Origin: Rhizobiales bacterium 2SD
Lineage (GTDB): Bacteria > Pseudomonadota > Alphaproteobacteria > Rhizobiales > Beijerinckiaceae
Assembly: GCA_005502805.1 (NCBI GenBank)
Contig: SCMY01000006.1
Span: forward strand, 124,001-188,000
DNA length: 64,000 bases
Direction of reading: 5' to 3'
Under the pieces are notes generated by a model, which had not been told where the DNA came from, made no database searches, and was given only the letters and a program-made list of their open reading frames with translations. Position 1 is the first letter of the stretch. Each line of letters opens with the position of its first letter. Shown here piece after piece: positions 54,445-63,357 of the stretch. The translations under genes and the position numbers were made by a program.

Positions 54445-55086
54445 ATGTCGCAGGTCGTCACCTCCTTCTCGGCCGAGCGCGGCCTCTCGGAACGCCACGT
54501 CCACATTCTGGATGCGGCCGAGCGCGTTTTCGCGCGCGCCGGTTTCCATGCCGCGACGATGAACGACATCGCCGTCGAGGCCGCGATGAGCCCCGGCAAT
54601 CTCTACCGCTACTTCTCCTCGAAGGATGCGATCATCGCCGGCATCAGCGAGCGCGACCGGACCGAGGTCGCCGCCGATTTCGCCCAGCTCGATCCGGGCA
54701 AGGGCGGGCTGCTCGACCAGCTCGAGGAGCTCGGTCGCCAGCATATGGTGCACAAGCCACGCGAGAAGGCGATCATCGCCCTGCAGATCTGGGCGGAAGC
54801 TGCGCGCACAGCCGAGATGGCGCAGATCTGTGCCAGCTTCGACGACATGGTCGAGCACGGGCTCGGTGCTGCCGTCGCGGCCGCCGTCGCGAGCGGCGAA
54901 TTGCCGAGCAATCTCGATCAAGCGCGTTTTCTGACGGCGCTGTTCATGATGGCGGACGGCTTCTTCTGCCGGCGCGCCGTCGATCCGAATTTCGACGCCG
55001 CTGCCGGCGCCGATGCCCTGTTCGCCGCGATGCGGGGGCTGGCGCAGGTCATGCTGCTGCCGCCTTCCGGCGATCCAACCTCTTAA
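54445..55086 (+). CDS. TetR-family regulator of the second RND operon
   Basis: The 213-residue regulator has a TetR helix-turn-helix at about residues 15-60 (ILDAAERVFARAGFHAATMNDIAVEAAMSPGNLYRYFSSKDAII) and a helical ligand domain. It is first in an operon with the adaptor gene (15 bases downstream) and pump gene. The ATG at 54445 follows the perfect operator palindrome. Longer in-frame starts (to 54328) would place the operator inside the coding sequence and are not favoured. The inducer is unknown. Confidence 0.87.
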   Translation: MSQVVTSFSAERGLSERHVHILDAAERVFARAGFHAATMNDIAVEAAMSPGNLYRYFSSKDAIIAGISERDRTEVAADFAQLDPGKGGLLDQLEELGRQHMVHKPREKAIIALQIWAEAARTAEMAQICASFDDMVEHGLGAAVAAAVASGELPSNLDQARFLTALFMMADGFFCRRAVDPNFDAAAGADALFAAMRGLAQVMLLPPSGDPTS

Positions 55087-55101
55087 AGACGAAGACCAAC
55101 C

Positions 55102-56289
55102 ATGCCCGCTACGACCAAGACCCTGATCCTGCTGCCGCTCGTCGCGCTCGCCGGCGTACCGGCAGTCGCTTTCGCCCAGGCGCCGGCCTCGGCCGCAACC
55201 TCCCAGCAGCAGCCATCCACCGGACCGGCGATCACCGTGACCTCGGCCAAGCGCGGCGAGATCGTGCAGAGCGTGGTTGTTTCCGGCTCGATGGTTGCGC
55301 GCGACGAGGTGCTGGTCGCTCCCGAGGTCGATGGCTTCGTCATCACCGAGCTGCTTGCCGAGGAGGGCGACCGCGTCGCCGCCGGGCAGGTGCTGGCCCG
55401 GCTGTCGCGCACCACGCTCGAGGTGCAGCGCGCCCAGAACGACGCGCAGGTCAAGCGCGCCGAAGCGGCGGTCGACCAGGCCAAGGCACAGATCGTCGAG
55501 GCCGAAGCCAATCTCGTCCAGGCCAACAACGCCTTCGATCGGACGAAGGCGTTGCGCGACAGCGGCAATGCCAGCCTGGAGACCTTCGACCAGCGCTCCG
55601 CCACGGCGCGTGGGGCGCAGGCGCGCTTGAACTCGATGAAGCAGGCACTTGCGATCACGACCGCCGACCTGGCGCTGGCCCAGGCCCAGGGGCGCGACAT
55701 CGAGGTCAGGCTGGCGCGCACTGAGATCAAGGCGCCCAAGGCTGGCATCGTCAGCCGCCGCAATGCGCGGCTGGGTGCCATGGCGACGCTGGCGGCGGCT
55801 GATCCGCTGTTCAAGATCATCGCCGACGGTGCGATCGAGCTCGAAGCGGATGTCGCCGAGGTTGAGCTGCCCAATCTCAAGGTCGGGCAGGCGGTCGCGG
55901 TCACGCCGGCCGGCTCGGAGAAGCCGCTCGAGGGCACGATCCGCCTGATCTCGCCCGAGGTCGACAAGGCCTCGCGGCTCGGACGGCTGCGCATCACGCT
56001 GACCGGGAATCCACCGGTCGCCGTCGGCTCCTTCGCGCGCGGCGTGATCGAGACCGGTCGCAAGACCAGCATCGTACTGCCGCTTTCAGCGATCACCTAT
56101 GCGCGCGGCGGCGCCATGGTGCAGGCCGTCAAGGATGGGCGGGTGACGACCAAAAAGGTCGTGCTTGGCCTGATCGGCGGCGGGCGCGCCGAGATCGTCT
56201 CCGGCCTCGCCGAAGGCGAGAGCGTGGTCGCCCGCGCCGGCACCTTCGTGCGCGACGGCGACATGATCACGCCGATCGTGACGAACTGA
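55102..56289 (+). CDS. RND efflux periplasmic adaptor (membrane fusion protein), system 2
   Basis: The 395-residue exported adaptor has a signal peptide ending near AFAQAPA and a glutamine-rich spacer. The first lipoyl half is VLVAPEVDGFVITELLAEEGDRVAAGQVLARL, followed by a long coiled-coil hairpin (about residues 110-205, rich in alanine, glutamine and arginine). The second lipoyl half is IKAPKAGIVSRRNARLGAMA, followed by barrel domains. It connects the pump encoded 12 bases downstream with an outer-membrane channel that must be encoded elsewhere. The sequence is clearly distinct from the system 1 adaptor. Confidence 0.92.
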   Translation: MPATTKTLILLPLVALAGVPAVAFAQAPASAATSQQQPSTGPAITVTSAKRGEIVQSVVVSGSMVARDEVLVAPEVDGFVITELLAEEGDRVAAGQVLARLSRTTLEVQRAQNDAQVKRAEAAVDQAKAQIVEAEANLVQANNAFDRTKALRDSGNASLETFDQRSATARGAQARLNSMKQALAITTADLALAQAQGRDIEVRLARTEIKAPKAGIVSRRNARLGAMATLAAADPLFKIIADGAIELEADVAEVELPNLKVGQAVAVTPAGSEKPLEGTIRLISPEVDKASRLGRLRITLTGNPPVAVGSFARGVIETGRKTSIVLPLSAITYARGGAMVQAVKDGRVTTKKVVLGLIGGGRAEIVSGLAEGESVVARAGTFVRDGDMITPIVTN

Positions 56290-56301
56290 CGGGAGCCCTG
56301 C

Positions 56302-59300
56302 GTGAACGTCAATTTCTCCGCCTGGTCGATCCGGAAGCCGGTTCCGTCGATCCTGCTCTTCGTCGTGCTCTGCGTGCTCGGCCTGCTCTCGTTCTCGAAG
56401 CTGCCGGTGACCCGCTTCCCGAACATCGACGTGCCCTTCGTCTCGGTGACGGTGACCCAGTCGGGCGCCGCTCCGGCCGAGCTGGAGAGTCAGGTCAGCA
56501 AGCGCGTCGAGGACGCGGTCGCCAACATCACCGGCGTGAAGCATGTGATGTCGACGCTGACCGACGGCTCCTCGGTGACGCTGGTCGAGTTCAGGCTCGA
56601 AACCAATACCGATCGTGCCGTCAACGACGTCAAGGACGCGATCGCCAAGATCAGAGCCGATCTGCCCCGCACCATCGACGAGCCGGTGATCCAGCGCATC
56701 GATGTCGAGGGCCAGTCGATCCTGACCTATGGCGCCTCCTCGCCCGGCCTGACGCTGGAGCAACTCTCCTGGCATGTCGACGACGTCGTCGCACGCGAAC
56801 TGCAGGGGCTGAAAGGCGTCGGCCGTGTCGAGCGCTATGGCGGCGTCGACCGCGAGATCAGGATTTCGCTCGATCCCGACCGGCTGCTGGCGCTCGGCAC
56901 CACCGCCGGCGAGGTCAACCGCCAGATCCGCGCGACCAATGTCGATCTGGCCGGCGGGCGCGGCGAGGTCGGTGGCCAGGAGCAGGCGATCCGCACCCTC
57001 GCCAGCGCCAAGACCGTCGCCGAGCTCGCCGACAGCAAGATCCAGCTCACGGGCGGGCGCGAGGTGCGCCTGAAGGAGCTCGGTCGCGTCGAGGACTCCA
57101 ATTCCGAGCCGCGCGCCTTCGGCCGGCTGAACAAGCAGCCGGTCGTCTCTTTCGCCGTGTTCCGTTCGAAGGGTTCGAGCGAGCTCTCGGTCAAGGATGT
57201 CGTTGCGGCCAAGATCGAGGATCTCAACAAGCGCTACCCGACGATCGCGCTGAAGCCGATCGACGATGCCGTCGCCTACACTCACGGCAACTACAAGGCG
57301 GCGATGGAGACGCTGCTGGAGGGGGCTGCTCTCGCCGTGCTCGTCGTCTTCGTCTTCCTGCGTAACTGGCGGGCGACGCTGATCACGGCGATTGCATTGC
57401 CGCTTTCGGCCATTCCCACGTTTTGGGCGATGGAGATTCTCGGCTTCTCGCTGAACCTGGTCAGCCTGCTCGGCATCACCCTCGTGACCGGCATCCTGGT
57501 CGACGACGCCATCGTCGAGATCGAGAACATCGTCCGGCATATGAAGATGGGCAAGTCGCCCTATCGTGCCGCGATGGAGGCCGCCGACGAGATCGGCCTG
57601 GCGGTCATCGCGATCACCCTGACCATCGTCGCGATCTTCGCGCCCGTGTCGTTCATGGGCGGCATTGCCGGGCAATATTTCCGCCAGTTCGGCCTCACCG
57701 TCGCGATCGCTGTGTTGTTCTCGCTCCTGGTCGCGCGCCTGATCACGCCGATGATGGCGGCCTATCTGATGAAGCCGGTCAGGCATGACGAGCCCAAGGA
57801 CGGCTTCATCATGCGCGGCTACACCTGGCTGCTCGAAGCCTCGCTGAAGAAGCGGCGCATCCCGTTGCTGCCGCGTTTCAACGGCTCGCGGCGCTGGCGG
57901 ACGATGCCGTTCAACACCGCCTATCTCACTTTGGTCGTCGGCTTTGCCTTCCTGTTCGTCTCGATCCAGGCGACGGCGCTGCTGCCGACCGGCTTCTTCC
58001 CCGAGGAGGACACCGCCCGCATCGTCGCATCGGTCGAGCTGCCGCCGGGCGCGACGCTGGAGGATACTACCGTCGCCACCGACAAGATCGTCGACAAGCT
58101 GCGCGAGATCCCGCAGGTCACCAACGTCTTCGTGCTTGGCGGCGCCTCGCCGACCGGGCAGCGCGAGGTCCGCCGCGCCGCGGTCTTCATCCTGCTGACG
58201 CCGAAGGCTGAGCGTGATGTCCCGCAGAAGGAGCTCAAGGTCACGATCGCCGAAAAGCTGGCGAGCGTTCCCGATGTCCGCGCCTGGTACGTCAACGAGC
58301 GTGGCGAGCGCGAGATGGCGTTCTCGATCCTGTCCAAGGACGGCGATGCGCTCGACGAGGCCGTGGCGAAGATCGAGGCGCGCATGCGCCAGGTCGACGG
58401 CTACCTCAATGTCGCCACCGCCGGCTCGCTGAGCCGGCCGGAAATGCGCATCACGCCGAAGCTGGAGCAGGCCGCCAATCTCGGTGTCACGCCGGAGGCG
58501 ATCTCGGAGGCGCTGCGCGTCGCCACCATCGGCGACATCGGCCCCAACCTCGCCAAGTTCAACGCCGGCGACCGGCTGGTGCCGATCCGCGTCCAGCTCG
58601 ACGAAGCCGCCCGCACCGATATCCGCAACATCGCGGCGCTGCGCGTCATCAGTGCGTCCGGCGTCTCGGTTCCGCTCACCGCCGTGGCGGAGATTGGCTT
58701 CGGCGAGGGGCCGTCCTCGATCGACCGCTATGATCGCGTCCGCCGCGCCGCCATCGGCGCCGATCTGAAGCGCGGCTTCGAGCTCGGCACGGCGCAGGAG
58801 AAGTTCCAGGAGATCGTCAAGGAGGTCGGCCTGCCCGAAGGCGTGCGCATCGCCGCCACCGGCGACGCCGAGATCCAGGGCGAGGTGGTCGAGGGCTTCA
58901 TCACCGCGATGACCACCGGCCTGATGCTGGTGCTCGCCGTGCTGATCCTGCTGTTCGGCTCGGTCTTCCAGCCGATCACCATCCTGCTCTCGCTGCCGCT
59001 CTCCTTCGGCGGCGTGGTGATCGCCCTGCTCGCCACCCACAACCCGGTCTCGATGCCGGTTTATATCGGCCTGCTCATGCTGATGGGCATCGTCACCAAG
59101 AACGCGATCATGCTGGTCGATTTCGCGGTCGAGGAGGTCGCGCGCGGCAAGGACCGGATGACGGCGCTGCTCGAAGCCGGCCACAAGCGCGCCCGGCCGA
59201 TCGTGATGACCACCATCGCCATGGGTGCGGGCATGCTACCCTCGGCCTATGGTGTCGGCGATGGCGGCGAGTTCCGCGCGCCGATGGCGATCGCGGTGAT

Positions 59301-59526
59301 CGGCGGCCTGATCGTCTCGACCGTGCTCTCGCTCGTCTTCGTGCCGTCCTTCTATGTGGTGATGGACGATCTCGGCCGGCTCACCGGCTGGATCTTCGGC
59401 CGCTTCTTCGGCAAGGCCGAGGACGAGAGCAGCTGGACTGCGATCAGCGAGGAGGAGACACCGGGCGAAGCCAGCGCCAAGGCGATGGCCGGCAAGCTGC
59501 CGCCGCCTCGGCTGGCGGCGGAGTGA
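56302..59526 (+). CDS. RND efflux transporter, system 2
   Basis: The 1074-residue inner-membrane pump has the duplicated RND plan. The relay segment GILVDDAIVEIENIVRH in the first half keeps the aspartate pair, and LLMLMGIVTKNAIMLVDFAVE in the second half carries the lysine. It begins FSAWSIRKPVPSILLF. The N-terminal helix, porter loops and the LAVLILLFGSVFQPITILLSLPLSFGGVV membrane region are normal. The C-terminus carries a 50-residue acidic tail after the last helix. It is the last gene in the TetR-controlled operon and is followed by an intrinsic terminator. Its substrate is not inferable. Confidence 0.93.
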   Translation: MNVNFSAWSIRKPVPSILLFVVLCVLGLLSFSKLPVTRFPNIDVPFVSVTVTQSGAAPAELESQVSKRVEDAVANITGVKHVMSTLTDGSSVTLVEFRLETNTDRAVNDVKDAIAKIRADLPRTIDEPVIQRIDVEGQSILTYGASSPGLTLEQLSWHVDDVVARELQGLKGVGRVERYGGVDREIRISLDPDRLLALGTTAGEVNRQIRATNVDLAGGRGEVGGQEQAIRTLASAKTVAELADSKIQLTGGREVRLKELGRVEDSNSEPRAFGRLNKQPVVSFAVFRSKGSSELSVKDVVAAKIEDLNKRYPTIALKPIDDAVAYTHGNYKAAMETLLEGAALAVLVVFVFLRNWRATLITAIALPLSAIPTFWAMEILGFSLNLVSLLGITLVTGILVDDAIVEIENIVRHMKMGKSPYRAAMEAADEIGLAVIAITLTIVAIFAPVSFMGGIAGQYFRQFGLTVAIAVLFSLLVARLITPMMAAYLMKPVRHDEPKDGFIMRGYTWLLEASLKKRRIPLLPRFNGSRRWRTMPFNTAYLTLVVGFAFLFVSIQATALLPTGFFPEEDTARIVASVELPPGATLEDTTVATDKIVDKLREIPQVTNVFVLGGASPTGQREVRRAAVFILLTPKAERDVPQKELKVTIAEKLASVPDVRAWYVNERGEREMAFSILSKDGDALDEAVAKIEARMRQVDGYLNVATAGSLSRPEMRITPKLEQAANLGVTPEAISEALRVATIGDIGPNLAKFNAGDRLVPIRVQLDEAARTDIRNIAALRVISASGVSVPLTAVAEIGFGEGPSSIDRYDRVRRAAIGADLKRGFELGTAQEKFQEIVKEVGLPEGVRIAATGDAEIQGEVVEGFITAMTTGLMLVLAVLILLFGSVFQPITILLSLPLSFGGVVIALLATHNPVSMPVYIGLLMLMGIVTKNAIMLVDFAVEEVARGKDRMTALLEAGHKRARPIVMTTIAMGAGMLPSAYGVGDGGEFRAPMAIAVIGGLIVSTVLSLVFVPSFYVVMDDLGRLTGWIFGRFFGKAEDESSWTAISEEETPGEASAKAMAGKLPPPRLAAE

Positions 59527-59536
59527 AAGGGAAATC

Positions 59537-59562
59537 AAGGGCCCGCCTTCGAGCGGGCCCTT
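59537..59562 (+). terminator. Intrinsic terminator after the RND-2 operon
   Basis: Arms AAGGGCCCGC and GCGGGCCCTT pair perfectly around a six-base loop, followed by CTGCTTTCTG. The stem lies 10 bases after the pump stop codon and 12 bases before the convergent exported-protein gene, so it may serve both. Confidence 0.8.
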
Positions 59563-59574
59563 CTGCTTTCTGGG

Positions 59575-60099
59575 TCAATTCTCCCGCAGCGAGAGGTCGA
59601 GATTCTGCCCCTTGCCGGGCTGGCTGCCGCGTAGTGTGAGTGCGACCCCGCTCTGCTGGCGCGATATCGTCAGCGTCGCCGGCGGGTTCGGGCGGACGCT
59701 TTCGGCCGTTTCGTTGAAGGCGAGGGTCAGCCGCTGGCCCTGCCGGCTGCCGGAAAGCCTCGCCACCGTGCCAGTGCTCTCCTTGAAAGTGCCGGCATAG
59801 CGCCCGGTTTTGGAATCGTGGCGCAATTCGATCCGGATTGTCGCGCTGAAGATGGCGGCGGTGCTGCAGCTGCCGTCGAGGCTGAGGCGCGCGCCCTCCT
59901 GGTCGCCGTTGAATTGGCATTTCAGTGCACGGCTACTGCCGCCGGCATTCTGAAGCGTGCCGTTGCCGCTGAAGCGGCCCTCCAGCGAGCTGAGAAAGCT
60001 CGTTTCGCCGCTATCGGCGCCTTGCTGGGTCGCTCCCGGTTGCGCCAGCATCAGCAGCGCTGTCGCGGTGAGCGCCGTCGCCATGCGATGTCCTGCCAT
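59575..60099 (-). CDS. Exported protein of unknown function, beta-rich
   Basis: The 174-residue product has a signal peptide (about residues 1-24, ALTATALLMLAQPGATQQ). The mature domain is predicted to be mostly beta strands with regular polar/hydrophobic alternation (GRFSGNGTLQNAGGSSRALKCQFNG; FSATIRIELRHDSKTGRYAGTF; PPATLTISRQQSGVALTLRG). Two cysteines at about residues 61 and 78 could form a disulfide. The pattern recalls small calycin-like periplasmic proteins of this order, but I do not recognise a named family. An alternative ATG five codons in (60084) gives a shorter signal. It converges on the RND-2 terminator. Confidence 0.7.
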   Translation of the reverse strand: MAGHRMATALTATALLMLAQPGATQQGADSGETSFLSSLEGRFSGNGTLQNAGGSSRALKCQFNGDQEGARLSLDGSCSTAAIFSATIRIELRHDSKTGRYAGTFKESTGTVARLSGSRQGQRLTLAFNETAESVRPNPPATLTISRQQSGVALTLRGSQPGKGQNLDLSLREN

Positions 60100-60185
60100 G
60101 ATCGACCCTCCTGCCGGCTAAACGTCTCAGCGGCGGTTTTGATCAATCCTGGCTGACAATATGCGCTGGTCGTGCCTGGGAAGGC

Positions 60186-60704
60186 TCACGCCACTTCGGG
60201 CTCAGCCTCGGCCGTGCGCTTGCGCTCCACCGCACAGCGATAGGCTTCTGTCAGCTCGTCGAGGACGGATCGCGCCGGCCGCGGCGCGTCGAGATGAAGA
60301 AAGCGCAGTTCATCCATGAATTTCTGCCAGAGAGCGGGCCCGCCCTCGGCCAGGATCTCGGCGCGGATCGACATCTCAGGCGTCACTGGCAGGAAGCGCC
60401 GGCCCCAATCGGCCATGGCGGCGAAGACCGGCACCAGCGAGATCCCCATTTCGGTCAGACTGTAGATGCCCTTCTGCTTGTGGCTGGCGTCGTCGCGGCG
60501 CGAGATCAGCCCGTTCTCGAGCAATCGCTTCAGCCGGTCGGCGAGGATGTTGGAGGCGATGCCTTCGTCGGATTTCGCCAGCAATTCGCGATAGTGCCTG
60601 CGATTGCCGAACATGATGTCGCGCAGGACGATCAGGCTCCAGCGATCGCCGAGGATTTCGAGCGTCAGGTTGATCGGACAGCCCGAGCGGCCGGTCTCTT
60701 TCAT
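60186..60704 (-). CDS. HxlR-family winged-helix regulator
   Basis: The 172-residue protein has the HxlR layout: CPINLTLEILGDRWSLIVLRDIMFGNRRHYRELLAKSDEGIASNILADRLKRLLENGLI (about residues 9-68) forms the winged helix, and a roughly 70-residue C-terminal extension follows. The early cysteine (C9) is the position used for redox sensing in some relatives. The start at 60704 has GGAGAGA upstream; the open frame extends to 60821. It is divergent from the DHFR-like gene, with inverted and direct repeats between, so it probably controls both. Confidence 0.86.
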   Translation of the reverse strand: MKETGRSGCPINLTLEILGDRWSLIVLRDIMFGNRRHYRELLAKSDEGIASNILADRLKRLLENGLISRRDDASHKQKGIYSLTEMGISLVPVFAAMADWGRRFLPVTPEMSIRAEILAEGGPALWQKFMDELRFLHLDAPRPARSVLDELTEAYRCAVERKRTAEAEPEVA

Positions 60705-60716
60705 GCGTCTCTCCAA

Positions 60717-60778
60717 AACTGCTTGCATTCTACAATCGGTTTCGCTAGAAGCCAACTGCTTGCAAATCGCAAGCAGTT
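60717..60778. promoter_or_regulatory. Candidate HxlR operators in the divergent gap
   Basis: AACTGCTTGC occurs at 60717-60726 and again at 60754-60763, where it pairs with GCAAGCAGTT at 60769-60778 as a perfect ten-base inverted repeat around five bases. Three copies of one half-site in the 109-base gap between hxlR and the reductase gene suggest a cooperative operator acting on both promoters. Confidence 0.7.
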
Positions 60779-60813
60779 TGACGGCGCTGCACAGCGCCTG
60801 CATGGAGGATGCG

Positions 60814-61374
60814 ATGGCCAAGGTGATCGTCTGGAATCTCGTGACGCTGGACGGCTATTTCGAAGGCAAGGAGAAGTGGGATCTGTCGTTTCACAACGAC
60901 GCCTGGGGCGAGGAGCTCGATGCGCTCAGCAAGGAGTTCGGCCGGCGCGCGCAATGCCTCGTCTTCGGCCGTGTCACTCATGACGGGATGAAGGCTTATT
61001 GGACCTCGGCCGAGGCGAAGGAGGACAGCGAGGTCACGCGCTATATGAACGCGCTGCCCAAGCTGGTCGCCTCGCGCAGCGTTCAGACCTCCGACTGGAA
61101 CAACACCCGCGTCACCGCCGATATCGTCGGCGAGATCGCCAAGCTGCGGGCTGCCCCGGGCAAGGATGTCCTCGTCTTCGGCAGCGCAGAGCTGATCGAC
61201 ACCTTGCTGAAGGAAAAGCAGGTCGACGAGCTGATGTTGGCGCTGGTGCCGGTGCGGCTTGGCGCCGGCACGCCGTTCTTCAAGTCTGGCAATGAGCGCC
61301 AGAAGCTCGACCTGCTGGAGAGCCGGCCGCTCAAGAACGGCACGGTGATCCTGCGCTACACTACCGGGAACTGA
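60814..61374 (+). CDS. Dihydrofolate reductase family (RibD C-terminal domain) protein
   Basis: The 186-residue protein has a DHFR-like fold: VIVWNLVTLDGYFEG at the start, the LVFGRVTHDGMKAYW nicotinamide-cofactor region, and GKDVLVFGSAELIDTLLKEKQVDELMLALVPVRLGAGTPFF near the end, typical of the YyaP/YwjB-like branch with a RibD C-terminal domain. It is probably an NADPH-dependent reductase of unknown substrate. A GGAGG ribosome-binding site precedes the ATG at 60814. Pairing with an HxlR regulator is frequent in this family and suggests induction by a stress or an aromatic compound. Confidence 0.85.
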   Translation: MAKVIVWNLVTLDGYFEGKEKWDLSFHNDAWGEELDALSKEFGRRAQCLVFGRVTHDGMKAYWTSAEAKEDSEVTRYMNALPKLVASRSVQTSDWNNTRVTADIVGEIAKLRAAPGKDVLVFGSAELIDTLLKEKQVDELMLALVPVRLGAGTPFFKSGNERQKLDLLESRPLKNGTVILRYTTGN

Positions 61375-61407
61375 GGCGGTGGCGCGCAGGCTTGCGGAAG
61401 GGCACGT

Positions 61408-62316
61408 TTACCCCTTCCGCACCATCAGCACCGCCGCCAGGATCGCGACGCCGCCGAAGGCTTGGGCCGGCGAGGGCCGCTCGGCGAAGATCGCCCAGGC
61501 GGCGAGCACCGAGACCAGTGCCGGCCAGACCATGACCAGCGAGGCGGCGTTGGCTCCGTAATGGCCGAGCGCCAGCGTGATCAGGCCCTGGCCCATGGCA
61601 TGCGAGACCAGGCCGAGCGCGGCGACGGCGAGCCAGCCGGTCAGGCTCTGCGGCAGGATGGTCTCGCCGAGGCCGAGCGCCGCTACGATGCAGAACACGG
61701 CGCAGATCGCGCTTGAGATCAGGCCGATGCGGCCTGAGGCAGCACGATTGCGGGCGCGGCGGACGGCGAGGATATAGGCGGCGTAGGAGAAGGCGGCGCC
61801 GATGGCGAGGCCATCCCCGAGCATGCCACTGGAAAGCGACGTCGCCGCCCCGAACTTCGGCAGCACCAGCAGGCCGGCGCCGCCGATGGCGAGCAGCAGG
61901 GCGCCGAGGATGCGCCGCGTCGGCTTCTCGCCGAACAGCAGCCAGCCGCCGAGGATGACGCCGACCGGCGAGAGATTACCGAGCAGGGAGGCGTTGGCGA
62001 TCGAGGTGAAGCCGAGCGAGGCGTTGTAGAGCACGACGTCGACGCCGAAGGCGAGGCCGGCGAGTGCGATCGGCAGCATGGCGCCGGGTTTCACGCCCTC
62101 GGTCCGGTCGCGGCGATCCTCCAGCGCCATCCAGGCGGCGAGTACCGGCAGCGCGAAGGCCATGCGCCAGAAGCCGGCGGCGGCCGGGCCGACATCGGCG
62201 AAGCGCACGAAGATGCCGGAGAAGCCGATGCAGGTCGCGCCGAGCACCAGCAGCAGGAACATGCCGAGCGCCGGGCTGGCGGGTCGGTCAGGCAAGGAGA
62301 GGCTCGGGGCGGACAT
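61408..62316 (-). CDS. EamA/DMT-superfamily membrane transporter
   Basis: The 302-residue inner-membrane protein has ten predicted helices in two EamA repeats. The first includes GATCIGFSGIFVRFADVGPAAAGFWRMAFALPVLAAW and the second GDGLAIGAAFSYAAYILAVRRARN. Such proteins usually export amino acids or other small metabolites, but the substrate is unknown here. It is divergent from the LysR gene at 62485, which may control it; the 168-base gap also holds a palindromic repeat. Confidence 0.88.
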   Translation of the reverse strand: MSAPSLSLPDRPASPALGMFLLLVLGATCIGFSGIFVRFADVGPAAAGFWRMAFALPVLAAWMALEDRRDRTEGVKPGAMLPIALAGLAFGVDVVLYNASLGFTSIANASLLGNLSPVGVILGGWLLFGEKPTRRILGALLLAIGGAGLLVLPKFGAATSLSSGMLGDGLAIGAAFSYAAYILAVRRARNRAASGRIGLISSAICAVFCIVAALGLGETILPQSLTGWLAVAALGLVSHAMGQGLITLALGHYGANAASLVMVWPALVSVLAAWAIFAERPSPAQAFGGVAILAAVLMVRKG

Positions 62317-62343
62317 GGGTCAGGCTTTCAGGGCGAGAAATCC

Positions 62344-62399
62344 ACAGCCCCCATCCCGAGGAGCCGCGAGCTGCGACCACTCCTCAGGATGGGGGCTGT
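62344..62399. repeat. Intergenic palindromic repeat between EamA and LysR genes
   Basis: Arms ACAGCCCCCATCCCGAGGAG and CTCCTCAGGATGGGGGCTGT pair with a single mismatch around a 16-base centre. Similar GAGGAG...CTCC(T) palindromes are common between genes in Hyphomicrobiales. The T-rich GTTTCGTT after the right arm would also allow a terminator function, although no transcript obviously ends here. Confidence 0.75.
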
Positions 62400-62484
62400 T
62401 TCGTTGCCTCAATATGGCCCGCTTCCAGCAATCGGAAAAACGGATTATTCTGATTTATCTATCACCGCTTCCGATGGAGCGATC

Positions 62485-63351
62485 ATGTCGACCCATCTCG
62501 ATCTCGATGCTCTGGCCATGCTTGTCGCCGTCGCCGAGACCGGCGGCTTCACCGCGGCGGGCCAGAAGCTCGGGCGCACGCAATCGGCGATCTCCGGTCG
62601 CATCCAGGATCTGGAGGTCACGCTCGGCAAGCAGTTGTTGGAACGCTCGCGCCGCGGCGTCACGCCGACCGAAGCCGGCGAGCGGCTGCTGGCGCAGGCC
62701 CGCCGCCTGCTCGCGATCGAGCGCGAGGCGAGGGCAGAGCTCGACGGCGACAAGGCCGTGGGCCGCCTGCGCATCGGTCTGCCGGACGACTATGTCGACG
62801 CTTACCTGCGGCCGTTGATCGTGCGTTTCGCCGAGGAGCACCCGCGCGTCGAGATCGAGGTGCATTGCGAACTCTCGAAACGGATCGAGCCGGCAGTCGC
62901 GGCTGGCGAGCTCGACCTTGCCGTGATTACCCAGGACCCTGGCCGGCCGAAGGGCGAGCGCCTCAGGCGCGAGCCGCTGGTCTGGGTCGCGGCGCGTGGT
63001 CATCGGCCGGAGCTGAGTGACGTGCTGCCGCTCGGCCTGTTCAACGAGGGCTGCCGAGCGCGTCCGCGCATCCTGAACGCGCTGCAGGCGGCGGAGCGGC
63101 CGCACCGGCTGGTGTTCTCATCCTCGCATATGGCCGGCTTGCTCTCGGCCGTCGAGGCGGGCCTGTGCGTCACCGCGATCACCGAGAGCGCGGCGCCCGC
63201 ATCATTGCGCCGGCTGGAGCTGTCCGAGAACCTGCCCGCGCTGTTCGAGCTCTCGGTCGCGCTGGTGATCGCGCCGCAGGCCGGCATCGCGGCGCGCCAT
63301 TTCGCGCAGGCTCTGCGCGAAGCGATGGCGGCGCCGCGGCTGGTGGCGTGA
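62485..63351 (+). CDS. LysR-family transcriptional regulator
   Basis: The 288-residue protein has an N-terminal LysR helix-turn-helix (LDLDALAMLVAVAETGGFTAAGQKLGRTQSAISGRIQDLEVTLGKQLLER) and a periplasmic-binding-like effector domain (from about residue 92, RLRIGLPDDYVDAYLRPLIVRF). The ATG at 62485 begins the conserved domain; the frame is open to 62389 without conserved residues. The divergent EamA exporter is the most likely target by position. The inducer is unknown. Confidence 0.88.
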   Translation: MSTHLDLDALAMLVAVAETGGFTAAGQKLGRTQSAISGRIQDLEVTLGKQLLERSRRGVTPTEAGERLLAQARRLLAIEREARAELDGDKAVGRLRIGLPDDYVDAYLRPLIVRFAEEHPRVEIEVHCELSKRIEPAVAAGELDLAVITQDPGRPKGERLRREPLVWVAARGHRPELSDVLPLGLFNEGCRARPRILNALQAAERPHRLVFSSSHMAGLLSAVEAGLCVTAITESAAPASLRRLELSENLPALFELSVALVIAPQAGIAARHFAQALREAMAAPRLVA

Positions 63352-63357
63352 GGCGTG

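Noticed and set aside
56086-59184. A 1032-residue open frame on the minus strand opposite the RND-2 pump.
   Set aside because: It is the antisense shadow of a well-supported pump gene in GC-rich DNA, with Arg/Asp/His-rich composition and no recognisable domain.
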